Origin: G965220075 sp965220075
GTDB taxonomy: Bacteria; Chloroflexota; UBA11872
Assembly: GCA_965220075.1 (NCBI GenBank)
Contig: OZ244806.1
Location: forward strand, 2,914,001-2,978,000
Direction: 5' to 3'
DNA length: 64,000 bases
Positions 16,411-25,268 of this stretch are shown here, piece by piece. The position numbers were made by a program, and so were the translations under genes. The notes beneath the pieces were generated by a model. It was not told the origin of the DNA, searched no databases, and saw nothing but the letters and a program-made list of their open reading frames with translations. Positions within the stretch are counted from its first letter, which is position 1; each line of letters opens with the position of its first letter.

Positions 16411-17736
16411 ATGTCTGATCGCGGCGATCAGAGCGATCACGCGGCCGTGAAGCAAGGCGCACCAGGCCGGCGCGGGGCCACGGACATCCTGCGCGACAAC
16501 GCGACGCTGCTGCCTTTCCTGCTCGTCGGCGGCGGCGGCATCACGGCGTTTCAGCTGCTGATAGCCCGCGCACTGCCGCCGGCCGCCTACGCGGAGACCA
16601 TTGCGGTGCTGGCGATCCTGTCGCTGCTGGCCACACCGGCCACTGTGATCCAGACAGTGGTGGCGCGGGCCACGGCGCGGCTGCTGGCGCTGGGTCGCTT
16701 CGGAGAACTGCGGGCCGGCGCCAGACGAACCGGCATTCAGGTCGGCGCCGCGGCGCTGCTGGTGGCGGCCGGCTTGGGAGCAGCATCGCCGCTGCTGGCC
16801 AAAGCGTTGCAGCTAACAAGCCCCTGGCCGGTGCTGGTGGCCAGCATCGCGGCCGGGCTGCACATTGTGGAGCCGCTCGTACGGGGAGCGACCCAGGGCG
16901 GGCGTGATTTCGTTGCACACGGGATCATCCTGGTCGCGCACGGAGCGGGCCGAATCGCCCTCGGCGGTGCGGCGGTCCTGCTAGGCGGGGGCGCCACCGG
17001 CGCGGTGCTGGCGAGCGTGGCGTCGGCCTCCAGCGGGACGGCGGCCGGCGGGCTGGCGCTGCGCAGGATGATGCGCCGCTGGCCGGCTTCACCCCCCGCG
17101 GCCGCGCCACGGGTGCGCCTGTCTAATCACGTGCGCGTGGCGGCCATCATGACGGCCATGGCGGCGCTGCTGCACTTGGACCTGCTCTTCGTGAAAGCCT
17201 TTCATCCCACCAGCGTGGCCGCCGAATACGCCGCTCTGGCCTTGGTCGCCCGCTCGGTGTTCTGGGTCGGCGCGACGATCGCGGTGGTGCTGCTGCCCTA
17301 CGTGGTGCGCCGCGCCACCCGAGGCGAGGAGTTCGTGCGCGCCTATCTGGTAAGCCTGGCGCTGGTCTTGCTGACGGCCGGCGTGATGGCGGCACTCGTG
17401 CTGTCCTCGCCGGAAGTCGCTTACAGCCTGGTCTTCGGAGACAAGTACACGCCCAACGTGGAGCTGCTGCCGGCCTACGCGGCCGCCGCCGCGATGCTGG
17501 CGGTAACCAACATCACGGCCGGCCTGCACATAGGGGCCTCGCACTTGCGGGTGTGGTTTCCGCTGGCGGTGCTCATTCTGGCGACCGTGGTCGGACTAGC
17601 CCTGGCTCACGAAAGCCCGGGCCAGGTGCTCGCGGTCGTGGCGGCGGCGGACGCAGCGGCGATGCTGTACATGCTGGCCGAAGCGATTGCCCTGGCGCGG
17701 CGCGCTCCGCGCGCCGCCGGAGACCTGTCGCCCTAG
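16411..17736 (+). CDS. polysaccharide flippase-like membrane protein
   Basis: The 441-residue protein has about 12 hydrophobic segments from residue ~33 onward (LLPFLLVGGGGITAFQLLIA is the first) and resembles the polysaccharide biosynthesis/MATE-like export family that moves lipid-linked sugars across the membrane. It has a charged cytoplasmic N-terminus (DRGDQSDHAAVKQGAPGRRG). A second, shorter relative lies at 49209-50465. Its stop overlaps the stop of the convergent cupin gene by three bases. The adjoining GDP-sugar operon fits a role in exporting a surface glycan. The family is clear, the substrate is not. Confidence 0.75.
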   Translation: MSDRGDQSDHAAVKQGAPGRRGATDILRDNATLLPFLLVGGGGITAFQLLIARALPPAAYAETIAVLAILSLLATPATVIQTVVARATARLLALGRFGELRAGARRTGIQVGAAALLVAAGLGAASPLLAKALQLTSPWPVLVASIAAGLHIVEPLVRGATQGGRDFVAHGIILVAHGAGRIALGGAAVLLGGGATGAVLASVASASSGTAAGGLALRRMMRRWPASPPAAAPRVRLSNHVRVAAIMTAMAALLHLDLLFVKAFHPTSVAAEYAALALVARSVFWVGATIAVVLLPYVVRRATRGEEFVRAYLVSLALVLLTAGVMAALVLSSPEVAYSLVFGDKYTPNVELLPAYAAAAAMLAVTNITAGLHIGASHLRVWFPLAVLILATVVGLALAHESPGQVLAVVAAADAAAMLYMLAEAIALARRAPRAAGDLSP

Positions 17737-18101
17737 GCTGGGTCGGTGCGGCCGTAGTCGTCCTCCAGCCGCACGACATCGTCAGGGTGCGGCGTGGATA
17801 CTTCCAGAATGCGTACCGGGCCATAAGGCGCGGCGTAGCGGTGCACCGTGCCCGGCGTGATGCGCGCGGAGCACCCGGCTTGAAGGTCGCGCGTCTGCAG
17901 CGCGTCCGGCGCGGGCCCGACGACCAGGGAGAGCGTCCCTTCTAGAACGTGAATCGTCTCGTCTTTGAGCCGATGGTATTGCAGGCTCAGGCGCCGACCC
18001 TGCTCTATCTCGATCAGCTTGCCGATATAGAGCTCCGTCTGCGCGTAGATGACTTCACGCCCCCAGGGTTTGTCGACGATGGTGGCGCCGGCGGGTTGCA
18101 T
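17733..18101 (-). CDS. mannose-6-phosphate isomerase-type cupin
   Basis: From the ATG at 18101 the protein is 122 residues; the frame extends upstream, but those residues read as non-coding. It matches the stand-alone type II phosphomannose isomerase/cupin domain: VDKPWGREVIY at the start, LIEIEQGRRLSLQYHRLKDE (metal-binding His and Glu), VLEGTLSLVVG and ITPGTVHRYAAP (second His motif). The expected reaction is fructose-6-phosphate to mannose-6-phosphate. That supplies the mutase encoded 17 bp upstream, then the guanylyltransferase and gmd, so the operon can build GDP-mannose-derived sugars from central metabolism. Confidence 0.8.
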   Translation of the reverse strand: MQPAGATIVDKPWGREVIYAQTELYIGKLIEIEQGRRLSLQYHRLKDETIHVLEGTLSLVVGPAPDALQTRDLQAGCSARITPGTVHRYAAPYGPVRILEVSTPHPDDVVRLEDDYGRTDPA

Positions 18102-18118
18102 TGCCTTGGTTTTACCTC

Positions 18119-19552
18119 TCAGGCCAGACCGACGGCTTCGCGACCGATCCGCAGCAACGTGCGAACACGGTCGGCGGCGGTGGTCTCGCAGTAGACGCGC
18201 AAGAGGGCCTCGGTGCCGGAGAACCGGATCAGCAGCCAGCTGTCGTCCGCCAAATAGTATTTGAATCCGTCCGAATCGCCGCGGCGGACCACGGGGGTTC
18301 CGTCGATCGCCTCGGGAGTCCACGAGGTGACGCGTTTTTCGATCACGGTGCGCTGGCCCGGGTCAAACGTGAGATCGTCGCGCCCGTAGTGATACTCGCG
18401 GCCGAGCTTCGCAAAGAGCATCGCCACCAGCTGCGAGGGAGTTTTTCCTTCGCGCGCCATGAGGTCGAGGAAGAAGAGCGCGGCGACAAGACCATCGCGC
18501 TCGGGCATGTGCGGGCCGAAGACGTAGCCGCCGCTCTCCTCACCGCCCATGGCGGCATTGAGCTCGCGCATCCTGGGCGCCACGAACTTCATCCCGACGC
18601 CGGTCTCGGCCACGGGCACGCCGTAGATCCGGCCCAGCCGGTCGAGCATGGCCGTGGAAGTGAGAGTGCGGACGAGCGCCCGTCGATCAACACGGTGCTC
18701 CAGAAAGTAATAGGCGAGCAGAGCGATGACGCGGAGCTGGTCGACATAGCGTCCGTTCTCATCGACGACGCCCAGTCGGTCGCCATCGCCGTCGGCGGCC
18801 AGCCCCACGTCGGCCTTCGCGTCGCGCACGGCGGCGCACAGCTCGTCGGTCTGCGGTGGAATCGGCTCAGGCCGCGCGAGTCCGGGAAAACGCGGGTTCC
18901 AGTCTGCGTGGATCTCGTGAACGCGCGTGCGCCCGCCTTGCAGTATGCGCGGCAACCAACCGGCGCCGCTGCCGTACATAGGGTCGAACACGACGCTCAG
19001 AGCGCGGCGGCGCATGGCGGGCGCATCCACCAGATTCCGGACGTGGCGGAGATAGGGGGCGTCGGGGTTGAAGATGTTCAGCAACCCGGCGCGCATGGCG
19101 GTAGACCGATCCAGCGTGCTGATGGCGCCGGGCTCGACGGCCATCACCTCGGCCTCGATGCGGGCTATCCCGTCCGGCGCCACGGCGGCGCCAGACGAGG
19201 TGCGGACCTTCAGGCCGTTGTCAGACGGCGGGTTGTGGCTGGCCGTGACCATGACCGCTCCGGCCGCCCCCATGTCCGCCACGCTGAAAGCGACTACGGG
19301 AGTGGGACAAGGCTGATCGACCAGGTAGGCGCGGATGTTGTTTCCGGCCAGCACGCAGGCCACGGTCTCGGCGAAGCGCTCCGCTCCGAAACGGCGGTCA
19401 TATCCGACCACGATGCCGCGTTGCCACGACCAGTTGCGGCGCACGAATCTGGCAAATCCCTGCGCGGCGCGCCGCACGTTGGGGAAGGTGTAGTCCTCGC
19501 CAAGGACGGCGCGCCAGCCGTCGGTTCCGAATCTAATGGCGGTCTGGTGCAT
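18119..19552 (-). CDS. phosphomannomutase/phosphoglucomutase
   Basis: I chose the ATG at 19552 (MHQTAIRFGTDGWR), which gives 477 residues and the classic N-terminus; the frame is open further, but those residues look non-coding and overlap the upstream gene. All four active-site loops are present: TASHNPP with the phosphoserine, DGDGDRLG for Mg2+, GGEESGG for sugar binding and RFSGTEALLR for the phosphate. It interconverts hexose 6- and 1-phosphates. Because the fused mutase domain of the gene at 1-2229 lacks the serine loop, this enzyme is the likely real source of mannose-1-phosphate (or glucose-1-phosphate). Confidence 0.9.
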   Translation of the reverse strand: MHQTAIRFGTDGWRAVLGEDYTFPNVRRAAQGFARFVRRNWSWQRGIVVGYDRRFGAERFAETVACVLAGNNIRAYLVDQPCPTPVVAFSVADMGAAGAVMVTASHNPPSDNGLKVRTSSGAAVAPDGIARIEAEVMAVEPGAISTLDRSTAMRAGLLNIFNPDAPYLRHVRNLVDAPAMRRRALSVVFDPMYGSGAGWLPRILQGGRTRVHEIHADWNPRFPGLARPEPIPPQTDELCAAVRDAKADVGLAADGDGDRLGVVDENGRYVDQLRVIALLAYYFLEHRVDRRALVRTLTSTAMLDRLGRIYGVPVAETGVGMKFVAPRMRELNAAMGGEESGGYVFGPHMPERDGLVAALFFLDLMAREGKTPSQLVAMLFAKLGREYHYGRDDLTFDPGQRTVIEKRVTSWTPEAIDGTPVVRRGDSDGFKYYLADDSWLLIRFSGTEALLRVYCETTAADRVRTLLRIGREAVGLA

Positions 19553-19590
19553 GGCTGACGGTGCGGCGTCGGGCGGCGCGGGCACGGCGC

Positions 19591-20550
19591 CTAGGCGCTC
19601 GTAACCCATTGGGGCTGCGCGGCCAGCTCGGCGCGGACGGTGCGCAAAGAGTCGCGCAGGGAATCGTCCAGGCTGATACGCGGCGCCCACTGAGTATCGC
19701 GGCGCAGCCGCGAGGAATCGCCGGCGATCACGTTGGGAGGTCTCACGAGCCCGGGGTCGGGCTCTTCGGCGATAGACACGTCAACGCCTCCAATCGCGAG
19801 CAGGCGCTCCAGCAACGTACGCAGAGGCGTGGCGCGGCCGGCGGCAACGTTGTAGGCGGCCCCGGAACGGCCGCGCTCGGCGGCCGCCACGATCGCGCTG
19901 ACCGCGTCGCGCACGTCGGTAAAGTCGCGCGCGCCTCGGAGGTCGTACGTGGGCAACACGGGATCCGCTCGCCCGGCCAGGATCAAGGCCAGGCGGCGGA
20001 CTTGCCGCGCGGGGAAGTACTCCTCCGGTCGGCCGGGACCGATGACGTTGAAGAAACGCAGTCGAACCACGTCCAGGCCGTCCGACAAGTGATATTGCAG
20101 CGCCTGCAGGTCGGCGGCGGCCTTGGTCATGCCATACACGGTGTCGGGTCGCGGGGGCGTGCTCTCGGTGAGCGGGCCGGCCTCGGTCGCCGCGCCGTAC
20201 ATGAGCGCCGACCCCGCCGTGACGAGCCGCGCGCGCGGCGCGTGGCGCAGGATCGCCATCACGAGTCTGAGCTGGCCGAGCACGTTGACGTCATAGGCCA
20301 GCACGGGGTCCGCGGCCGCGTGCCGCGGATTGGCGATACCGGCCAGGTTGACTACCACGCGCGGCCTGACGGCGCGGATCACTTCATCGACTTCAGAGGT
20401 CTCGCCAAGGTCCAGTCGAACGGCGCTGCTGTCGCCGGCCGGCGCGCGTACGGCCGCCACGAGATCGACGCCGAGCGCACGCCAGTGTTCGACCAGCCGT
20501 GTACCGACAAACCCTTCCGAACCCGTCACCAGAACGGGAGTGGGGGGCAT
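19591..20550 (-). CDS. GDP-4-keto-6-deoxymannose reductase-like NAD(P)-epimerase
   Basis: From the ATG at 20550 the protein is 319 residues, a short-chain dehydrogenase of the extended epimerase group: VLVTGSEGFVGTRL (nucleotide loop), NLAGIANP, the Ser of VTAGSALMYG and the catalytic YGMTK. RFFNVIGPG and DFTDVRDAV are typical of Rmd/GDP-6-deoxy-lyxo-hexulose reductases. It lies 17 bp downstream of gmd, so the likely reaction is reduction of the GDP-4-keto-6-deoxymannose made by Gmd to GDP-D-rhamnose. A role in another dTDP- or UDP-sugar cannot be excluded from sequence alone. Confidence 0.75.
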   Translation of the reverse strand: MPPTPVLVTGSEGFVGTRLVEHWRALGVDLVAAVRAPAGDSSAVRLDLGETSEVDEVIRAVRPRVVVNLAGIANPRHAAADPVLAYDVNVLGQLRLVMAILRHAPRARLVTAGSALMYGAATEAGPLTESTPPRPDTVYGMTKAAADLQALQYHLSDGLDVVRLRFFNVIGPGRPEEYFPARQVRRLALILAGRADPVLPTYDLRGARDFTDVRDAVSAIVAAAERGRSGAAYNVAAGRATPLRTLLERLLAIGGVDVSIAEEPDPGLVRPPNVIAGDSSRLRRDTQWAPRISLDDSLRDSLRTVRAELAAQPQWVTSA

Positions 20551-20567
20551 GACTAGATCACCGACGA

Positions 20568-21569
20568 CTAGCGGCTCTGGCGCGCGGCCATCAACTCGGC
20601 ATGCGCCAGCTCGCTGTCGACCAGCTCCATATCGGCGTCGACCATGATGCGTACCAGCTCCTCGAAGCTGACGGTGGGCCGCCAATCGAGTTTGTCGCGA
20701 GCTTTGGCGGGGTCACCGATTAGGTGATGAACATCGGCGGGGCGCACCAAATTCTGATCGAGCGTGATGTGCTCGTCAGGGTCGAGCCCCAGGTGGCTGA
20801 AGGCCAGCTCGATGAACTCGCGTCCCGAGTGCGCCGCGCCCGTAGCGAGCACATAGTCGTCCGGCTCATCCTGCTGGAGCATGAGCCACATGCCTCGCAC
20901 GTAGTCGGGCGCGTAACCCCAGTCACGCCTGGTGCTCAGATCCCCGAAGCCGACCTGGTCGATGACGCCCCGCTTCACGCGGGCGGCGTTGTAGGTGATT
21001 TTGCGCGTGACGAACTCAAGGCCGCGGCGCGGCGACTCATGGTTGAAACAAATGCCGGAGCAGGCGTACAGGCCATAGCTCTCGCGGTAGTTGATCGTTA
21101 TCCAGTGCGCATACAGCTTGGCCACGCCGTAGGGACTGCGCGGATAGAACGGGGTGCGCTCGCTCTGCGGCCACTCTTTCACGGCGCCGAACATCTCGCT
21201 GCTGGACGCCTGGTAGAAGCGGATGGATGGATCGACGGCGCGAATGGCCTCCAGCATGCGCGTGGCGCCGAGTGCGGTCACCTCTCCGGTCAGAACCGGC
21301 TGGTGCCACGAGGTCGGCACGAACGACTGCGCGGCCAGGTTGTAGACCTCGGCGGGGCGGTGGCGCTTCAGTATCTCGATGAGCGAGTACTGGTCGTGCA
21401 AATCCCCCGGTTCGAGGATCACGCGACCCTGAAGCTGCGCGATGCGTCCGAAGTTCTCGGTGCTGGTGCGGCGGACCACGCCAACGACGTCGTACCCCTG
21501 CTCGAGCAAGAACTCGGCGAGATACGAACCGTCCTGGCCGGTGATACCCGTGACTACTGCGGTTGGCAG
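20568..21569 (-). CDS. gmd: GDP-mannose 4,6-dehydratase, apparent CTG start
   Basis: The protein matches GDP-mannose dehydratase end to end, with TGITGQDGSYLAEFL (NADP loop), SSSEMFG, SPYGVAKLYAHW (catalytic Tyr and Lys) and the family hallmark TRRDWGYAPDYVRGMW. It makes GDP-4-keto-6-deoxy-mannose for rhamnose or fucose synthesis. The first ATG in frame (21509) would delete the NADP-binding loop. In the same frame a CTG at 21569 gives the expected N-terminus (x-PTAVVTGITGQDG), 333 residues, with AGGAG 11 bases upstream. No ATG, GTG or TTG is available between the loop and that ribosome-binding site, so CTG is the best candidate start. Confidence 0.9.
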   Translation of the reverse strand: MPTAVVTGITGQDGSYLAEFLLEQGYDVVGVVRRTSTENFGRIAQLQGRVILEPGDLHDQYSLIEILKRHRPAEVYNLAAQSFVPTSWHQPVLTGEVTALGATRMLEAIRAVDPSIRFYQASSSEMFGAVKEWPQSERTPFYPRSPYGVAKLYAHWITINYRESYGLYACSGICFNHESPRRGLEFVTRKITYNAARVKRGVIDQVGFGDLSTRRDWGYAPDYVRGMWLMLQQDEPDDYVLATGAAHSGREFIELAFSHLGLDPDEHITLDQNLVRPADVHHLIGDPAKARDKLDWRPTVSFEELVRIMVDADMELVDSELAHAELMAARQSR

Positions 21570-21631
21570 GCGGAACTACGCTCCTGCGGATCGGCCGTTT
21601 CTAGTTTACTCAGCCCGGCGGCGCTGAGTCG

Positions 21632-22714
21632 TCACGCCCCGGCGTCAAGTGGGTCCGGGAAGGGAACCTGATGCTCATCAGCGAGCGCGCGCAGCTCATT
21701 CTCGATATCGGACGTGAGGGGGCAGCCATGGCGGACGCGCCGCGCGGCATTGAGCCGCTCGATGTCGCCGGGCGCGAAGATGCTCTCCACGCCGGGCCGC
21801 TTGCGGCCGCTTCGCATTGCTTTGAGCATCTCACCTATGCGTTCCTTGAACTCGCCCAGCGGTATGAAACGCTCTATCTCAAGGGCTAGGAAGGTGTGGC
21901 TGATGCGCTGAGGCTGGTCCATCGTCCAGTACATGCTCCCGATCTCGTGTACGGGCGGACCGCCCGCGAGCACGCCGGTGAGCACTTGAATCATGAGCGA
22001 GAGCCCGGCGCCTTTGTATCCCCCCAGCGGCGCCAGCGAGCCTCCCTCCATGAAGTCCCGCGGGCTGTTGGAATCCTGGCCCTCGGCGTCCAGCAGCCAG
22101 CCGCTGGGGATGGACTCGCCGCGGCTGAGGGCAAGAAGAACATGGCCGCCCGCGACCTGCGTGGTAGCCATGTCGAGCACCAGCTCGTCGGGCGGCTCAG
22201 ACGGAACCGCAATGCAGATCGGGTTGGTCGATACGAAGCGATCACGGCCGCCCCAGGGCGCCACCAGCGCCTCCCCGTTGGTGAACGCCAGAGTCAGGAG
22301 ACCCGCGTGCGCCCCCTGCAGAGCCCAGTGGGCCTGGGTCCCGTTGTGCGTGGAGTTGCGGATGGTCGTGCAGCACATGCCGTGCGCGCGGGCGTGATCG
22401 ACAGTCTGGCGGATGGCGAAGTCGGAAACGACCTGACCAAGACCGTGGTCGCCTTCGACGAGCACGGTGGTGGGAGTTTCGGCGATCACCCGGACGTTGG
22501 GCGCGGGGTTCACCAGGCCGAGGCTCAGCCGCTTGGAATAGACAGGCAGACGAGCGATGCCGTGCGTGTCCACGCCGCGCAGATTGGCGTCCACAAGCGA
22601 GCGGGCAGCGACGATCGCGGCGTCAGGCGGGACACCCTGCTTGCGCAGCATGGCGCCGCCGAAGTCGCGAAGGTCCTGGGCGGAATAGAGACGCGCGCCG
22701 TCCTCAGCAGTCAC
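21632..22714 (-). CDS. malate/L-lactate dehydrogenase family (Ldh2) oxidoreductase
   Basis: The start is taken as the GTG at 22714, with AAGG upstream; a TTG at 22750 is the alternative. The 360-residue protein belongs to the Ldh2/YlbC/ComC family of NAD(P)-dependent 2-hydroxy-acid dehydrogenases, which is unrelated in fold to normal lactate dehydrogenases. Signatures are DANLRGVDTHGIARLP, the conserved His in RNSTHNGTQAHWALQ, STNPICIAVPS, VLDMATTQVA and GGYKGAGLSLMIQVL. Substrates known in the family include malate, lactate, sulfolactate and ureidoglycolate; the present one is unknown. It is 62 bp upstream of gmd and could share its transcript. A LarA homologue in the same window may act on similar hydroxy acids. 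Confidence 0.8.
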   Translation of the reverse strand: MTAEDGARLYSAQDLRDFGGAMLRKQGVPPDAAIVAARSLVDANLRGVDTHGIARLPVYSKRLSLGLVNPAPNVRVIAETPTTVLVEGDHGLGQVVSDFAIRQTVDHARAHGMCCTTIRNSTHNGTQAHWALQGAHAGLLTLAFTNGEALVAPWGGRDRFVSTNPICIAVPSEPPDELVLDMATTQVAGGHVLLALSRGESIPSGWLLDAEGQDSNSPRDFMEGGSLAPLGGYKGAGLSLMIQVLTGVLAGGPPVHEIGSMYWTMDQPQRISHTFLALEIERFIPLGEFKERIGEMLKAMRSGRKRPGVESIFAPGDIERLNAARRVRHGCPLTSDIENELRALADEHQVPFPDPLDAGA

Positions 22715-22752
22715 GGGGTCCGCCTTGCAACGCGGGAAGGTGGACGGCAACC

Positions 22753-22971
22753 ATGCGGATCACTTTCACCTCGGGAACGAGCAGACTGCGCAACCGCGCT
22801 TCGCACCGGACTTGCGCGGAGCTTGCGGGCCGCGGCGATCTTGTGGCGATCGTCGGAGCCGGCGGCAAGACTAGCACCCTGTTCACCCTGGCCGCGGCTC
22901 CGGCGGAGCGCGGCGCACGGATCCCGCTCGTGAGGCAAAATGCGCGGCGCCGCGCATCCCCGAATGCATGA
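22753..22971 (+). pseudogene. remnant of YqeC-like selenium-dependent hydroxylase accessory protein
   Basis: A 72-codon frame carries GDLVAIVGAGGKTSTLFTLA and a following AERGAR, which match the N-terminal P-loop region of YqeC proteins (normally VAFVGAGGKTT...LARELAARG-RVLVTTTTK). After AERGARIPLV the similarity stops, and the rest of the roughly 230-residue protein is missing. The fragment is followed directly by the M20 peptidase genes. It is probably a decayed molybdenum/selenium-hydroxylase accessory gene. Confidence 0.5.
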
Positions 22972-22977
22972 CGTCAT

Positions 22978-24090
22978 ATGTGCGCGAACGGCTCCGACAT
23001 CTCGCTCGACAACGATCGGTTGCTCCGCAACTTCGTGGATCTGCTGAGCGTAGACAGCTACTACGGCGATGAGGAGCGAGTGGTGGCAGTTATTCGGCCG
23101 ATCCTGGAACCGGCGGGGGTCGCATTCCGGCTCGATAGCTCGGGCAATCTGATCGGCGTATGGCCGGCCCGGGGCAAGTCTGGGCCGCCCATCATGCTCA
23201 ACGCGCACATGGACACCGTGTGGCCGACCCCTGGCATGGTGCCGGTGGTTAGAGACGACGGCGTGTACTCCGACGGGTCCAGCGTGCTGGGCGCCGACGA
23301 CAAGGCGGGCGTGGCCGCAATCCTGGAAGCGGTGCTGGCGGTGCACGACGCCGGTCTCGAGCACGGGCCGGTGGAGTTGGTTTTCACTGTAGGCGAAGAC
23401 GTGGGCCACATAGGGTCGAAGGCTTTCGATCCGGCCGAAATCGAGTCGCGGGTCAGCTTCGTGTTCGACGCGGGCGGTCCGGTGGGAACAGTGGTCACGC
23501 GCGCTCCGGGCAGCCGCAGCTTCACGGCGACTTTTTACGGCAAGGCGGCGCATGCCGGCATTGCGCCGGAAACGGGCATAAGCGCGATCGCAATGATGGC
23601 GCGGGCCATCGACCGCATGCCGCTGGGGCGCATCGACGCCGAAACCGTTGCGAACGTGGGCACGGTGGAGGGCGGCCAAGCGCAGAACATCGTGCCGGAC
23701 AAGGCGCAACTGGTGGCGCAGGCGCGCAGTCTGGACGAGCGGCGGCTGGAGGCGCAGGTGGCCGCCATGCAGGACGCCATGGACAGTGCTGCGGATGAGT
23801 TTGGGGGCCACGTGGAAGTCGCGTTCACCCTGGCCGGCCACGCCTATCAGCTGGATGACGACAATCCGGCCGTGGCGCGGGCCGACGCGGCGATCCGGGC
23901 CGCCGGGCTCAAACCTGAACACGTCCCCACCGGCGGCGGCAGCGACGCCGCCGAGTTCAACTCCAAGGGCATCGCCAGCGCCTGCCTGGGCATGGGCTAC
24001 GAGGAGGTGCACTCGGTGGACGAGTTCATGCCGCACGCAGAGTTGCGCCGGATCACGCAGATCGGCGCGCAGCTCATCGCCGGCGCATAG
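22978..24090 (+). CDS. M20 family metallopeptidase (peptidase T-like), first of two
   Basis: The ATG at 22978 gives 370 residues. It is a di-zinc M20 aminoacylase/peptidase: H77 and D79 (NAHMDTV), D107 of LGADDKAG bridging the metals, the catalytic E140 with D141 (TVGEDVG), D164 (FDAGG) and the last metal His in EEVHSVDEFMP. The dimerisation (lid) domain inserted around residues 185-295 contains KAAHAGIAPETG. No signal peptide is seen, so it should be cytoplasmic, hydrolysing a peptide or N-acyl amino acid. The next gene is a close paralogue, evidently a tandem duplication. Confidence 0.85.
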   Translation: MCANGSDISLDNDRLLRNFVDLLSVDSYYGDEERVVAVIRPILEPAGVAFRLDSSGNLIGVWPARGKSGPPIMLNAHMDTVWPTPGMVPVVRDDGVYSDGSSVLGADDKAGVAAILEAVLAVHDAGLEHGPVELVFTVGEDVGHIGSKAFDPAEIESRVSFVFDAGGPVGTVVTRAPGSRSFTATFYGKAAHAGIAPETGISAIAMMARAIDRMPLGRIDAETVANVGTVEGGQAQNIVPDKAQLVAQARSLDERRLEAQVAAMQDAMDSAADEFGGHVEVAFTLAGHAYQLDDDNPAVARADAAIRAAGLKPEHVPTGGGSDAAEFNSKGIASACLGMGYEEVHSVDEFMPHAELRRITQIGAQLIAGA

Positions 24091-24106
24091 GCGGGTTTTG
24101 GGTTCC

Positions 24107-25210
24107 GTGGGCTCACCGGCGCCGCTGAACAGCGAGAGGCTGCTGAACAATTTCCTGGCAATGCTTCGGGTCGACAGCTTCCATGGAAGCGAGGACCGGA
24201 TGGTCGAGAGGCTCCGGCCCATGCTGGCGCCAGCCGGCGTGACGTTCCGACAGGACGCGGTCGGCAATCTGATCGGCAGCTGGCCGGGGCGCAACAGCGA
24301 CTGCCGGCCGATCATGCTGAACGCGCACATGGACACCGTGCAACCGACGCCCGGCATGGAACCGCGGGTGACGGCCGACGGCGTGTACTCGGACGGTTCG
24401 AGCGTGCTGGGCGCGGATGACAAAGCCGGCGTGGCGGCCATCGTGGAGGCCGTATTGGCGGTGAGCGAAGCGGAGCTGGATCACGCGCCGGTCGAGCTGG
24501 TGTTCACCGTGGGCGAGGACGTGGGACTGATTGGCTCGACCGCCTTCGACCTGGCCGAGATCGAGTCCAGGGTGGGGTTCGTGCTCGACGCCGGCGGGCC
24601 GGTCGGAACCGTCATAACGCACGCGCCGGGACACCGCCGCTACCGCGCGCGGTTTCACGGCAAGGCGTCGCACGCCGGGATCGCGCCGGAGCACGGCGTC
24701 AGCGCCATCAAGATGCTGTCGGAGGCCGTGAGCCGCCTGCCGCAAGGTCTGCTGGAGCCCGGTACCACCGCCAACGTGGGAGTCGTCTCGGGCGGTCAGG
24801 CCATGAATATCGTGGCGCCGGAGGCCACGGTCGAGGGCGAAGCGCGCAGTCTGCGGGAAGCGCGGCTGGACGAGGTGATGAGCGGGATACAAGAAGCAAT
24901 AGAAGACGCGGCGGCGCGCGGAGGGGGCACGGCGGCCTACGAGGCGCACACCTTCTACCGCGCTTACGAGCTGCGCGATGACGATCCGGCCGTGGCACTT
25001 GCCGACGCGGCCATCGCGGCCGCCGGACTGGCGCCCGTTCACGCGGCTACCGGGGGCGGCAGCGACGCGCACCAGTTCATCGCGAAGGGAATGTCGGCGG
25101 CATGCCTCTCGGCCGGCTACGTGGATGTCCACTCAGTCAATGAGTACATGCCGAACGCGGCGCTGTCCCAGCTGACCGAAGTGACCGCGCAGCTCATCGT
25201 GCGGGCATAG
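24107..25210 (+). CDS. M20 family metallopeptidase (peptidase T-like), second of two
   Basis: A GTG at 24107, 16 bp after the preceding stop, gives 367 residues. The protein is collinear with its upstream neighbour without large gaps and keeps every catalytic motif: NAHMDTV, LGADDKAGVAAI, VGEDVGLIGS, LDAGGPVGTV, KASHAGIAPEHG and VDVHSVNEYMP. The pair differs mostly in the lid domain (MLSEAVSRLPQG against MMARAIDRMPLG) and near the substrate pocket (TTANVGVVSGGQAMNIV). A shared promoter with a partitioned substrate range is the simplest reading. The substrate is unknown. Confidence 0.85.
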   Translation: MGSPAPLNSERLLNNFLAMLRVDSFHGSEDRMVERLRPMLAPAGVTFRQDAVGNLIGSWPGRNSDCRPIMLNAHMDTVQPTPGMEPRVTADGVYSDGSSVLGADDKAGVAAIVEAVLAVSEAELDHAPVELVFTVGEDVGLIGSTAFDLAEIESRVGFVLDAGGPVGTVITHAPGHRRYRARFHGKASHAGIAPEHGVSAIKMLSEAVSRLPQGLLEPGTTANVGVVSGGQAMNIVAPEATVEGEARSLREARLDEVMSGIQEAIEDAAARGGGTAAYEAHTFYRAYELRDDDPAVALADAAIAAAGLAPVHAATGGGSDAHQFIAKGMSAACLSAGYVDVHSVNEYMPNAALSQLTEVTAQLIVRA

Positions 25211-25224
25211 GAGCCCACGGCCAG

Positions 25225-25252
25225 GCGGGCGTGCGGCGCAGTGACCGCCCGC
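25225..25252. terminator. possible bidirectional terminator
   Basis: GCGGGCG (25225-25231) pairs with CGCCCGC (25246-25252) across a 14-base loop in the 58 bp between the convergent second M20 gene and cimA. There is no T-run, so the call rests on position and the stem alone. Confidence 0.35.
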
Positions 25253-25268
25253 TTGCGGGGAGCCGGAT

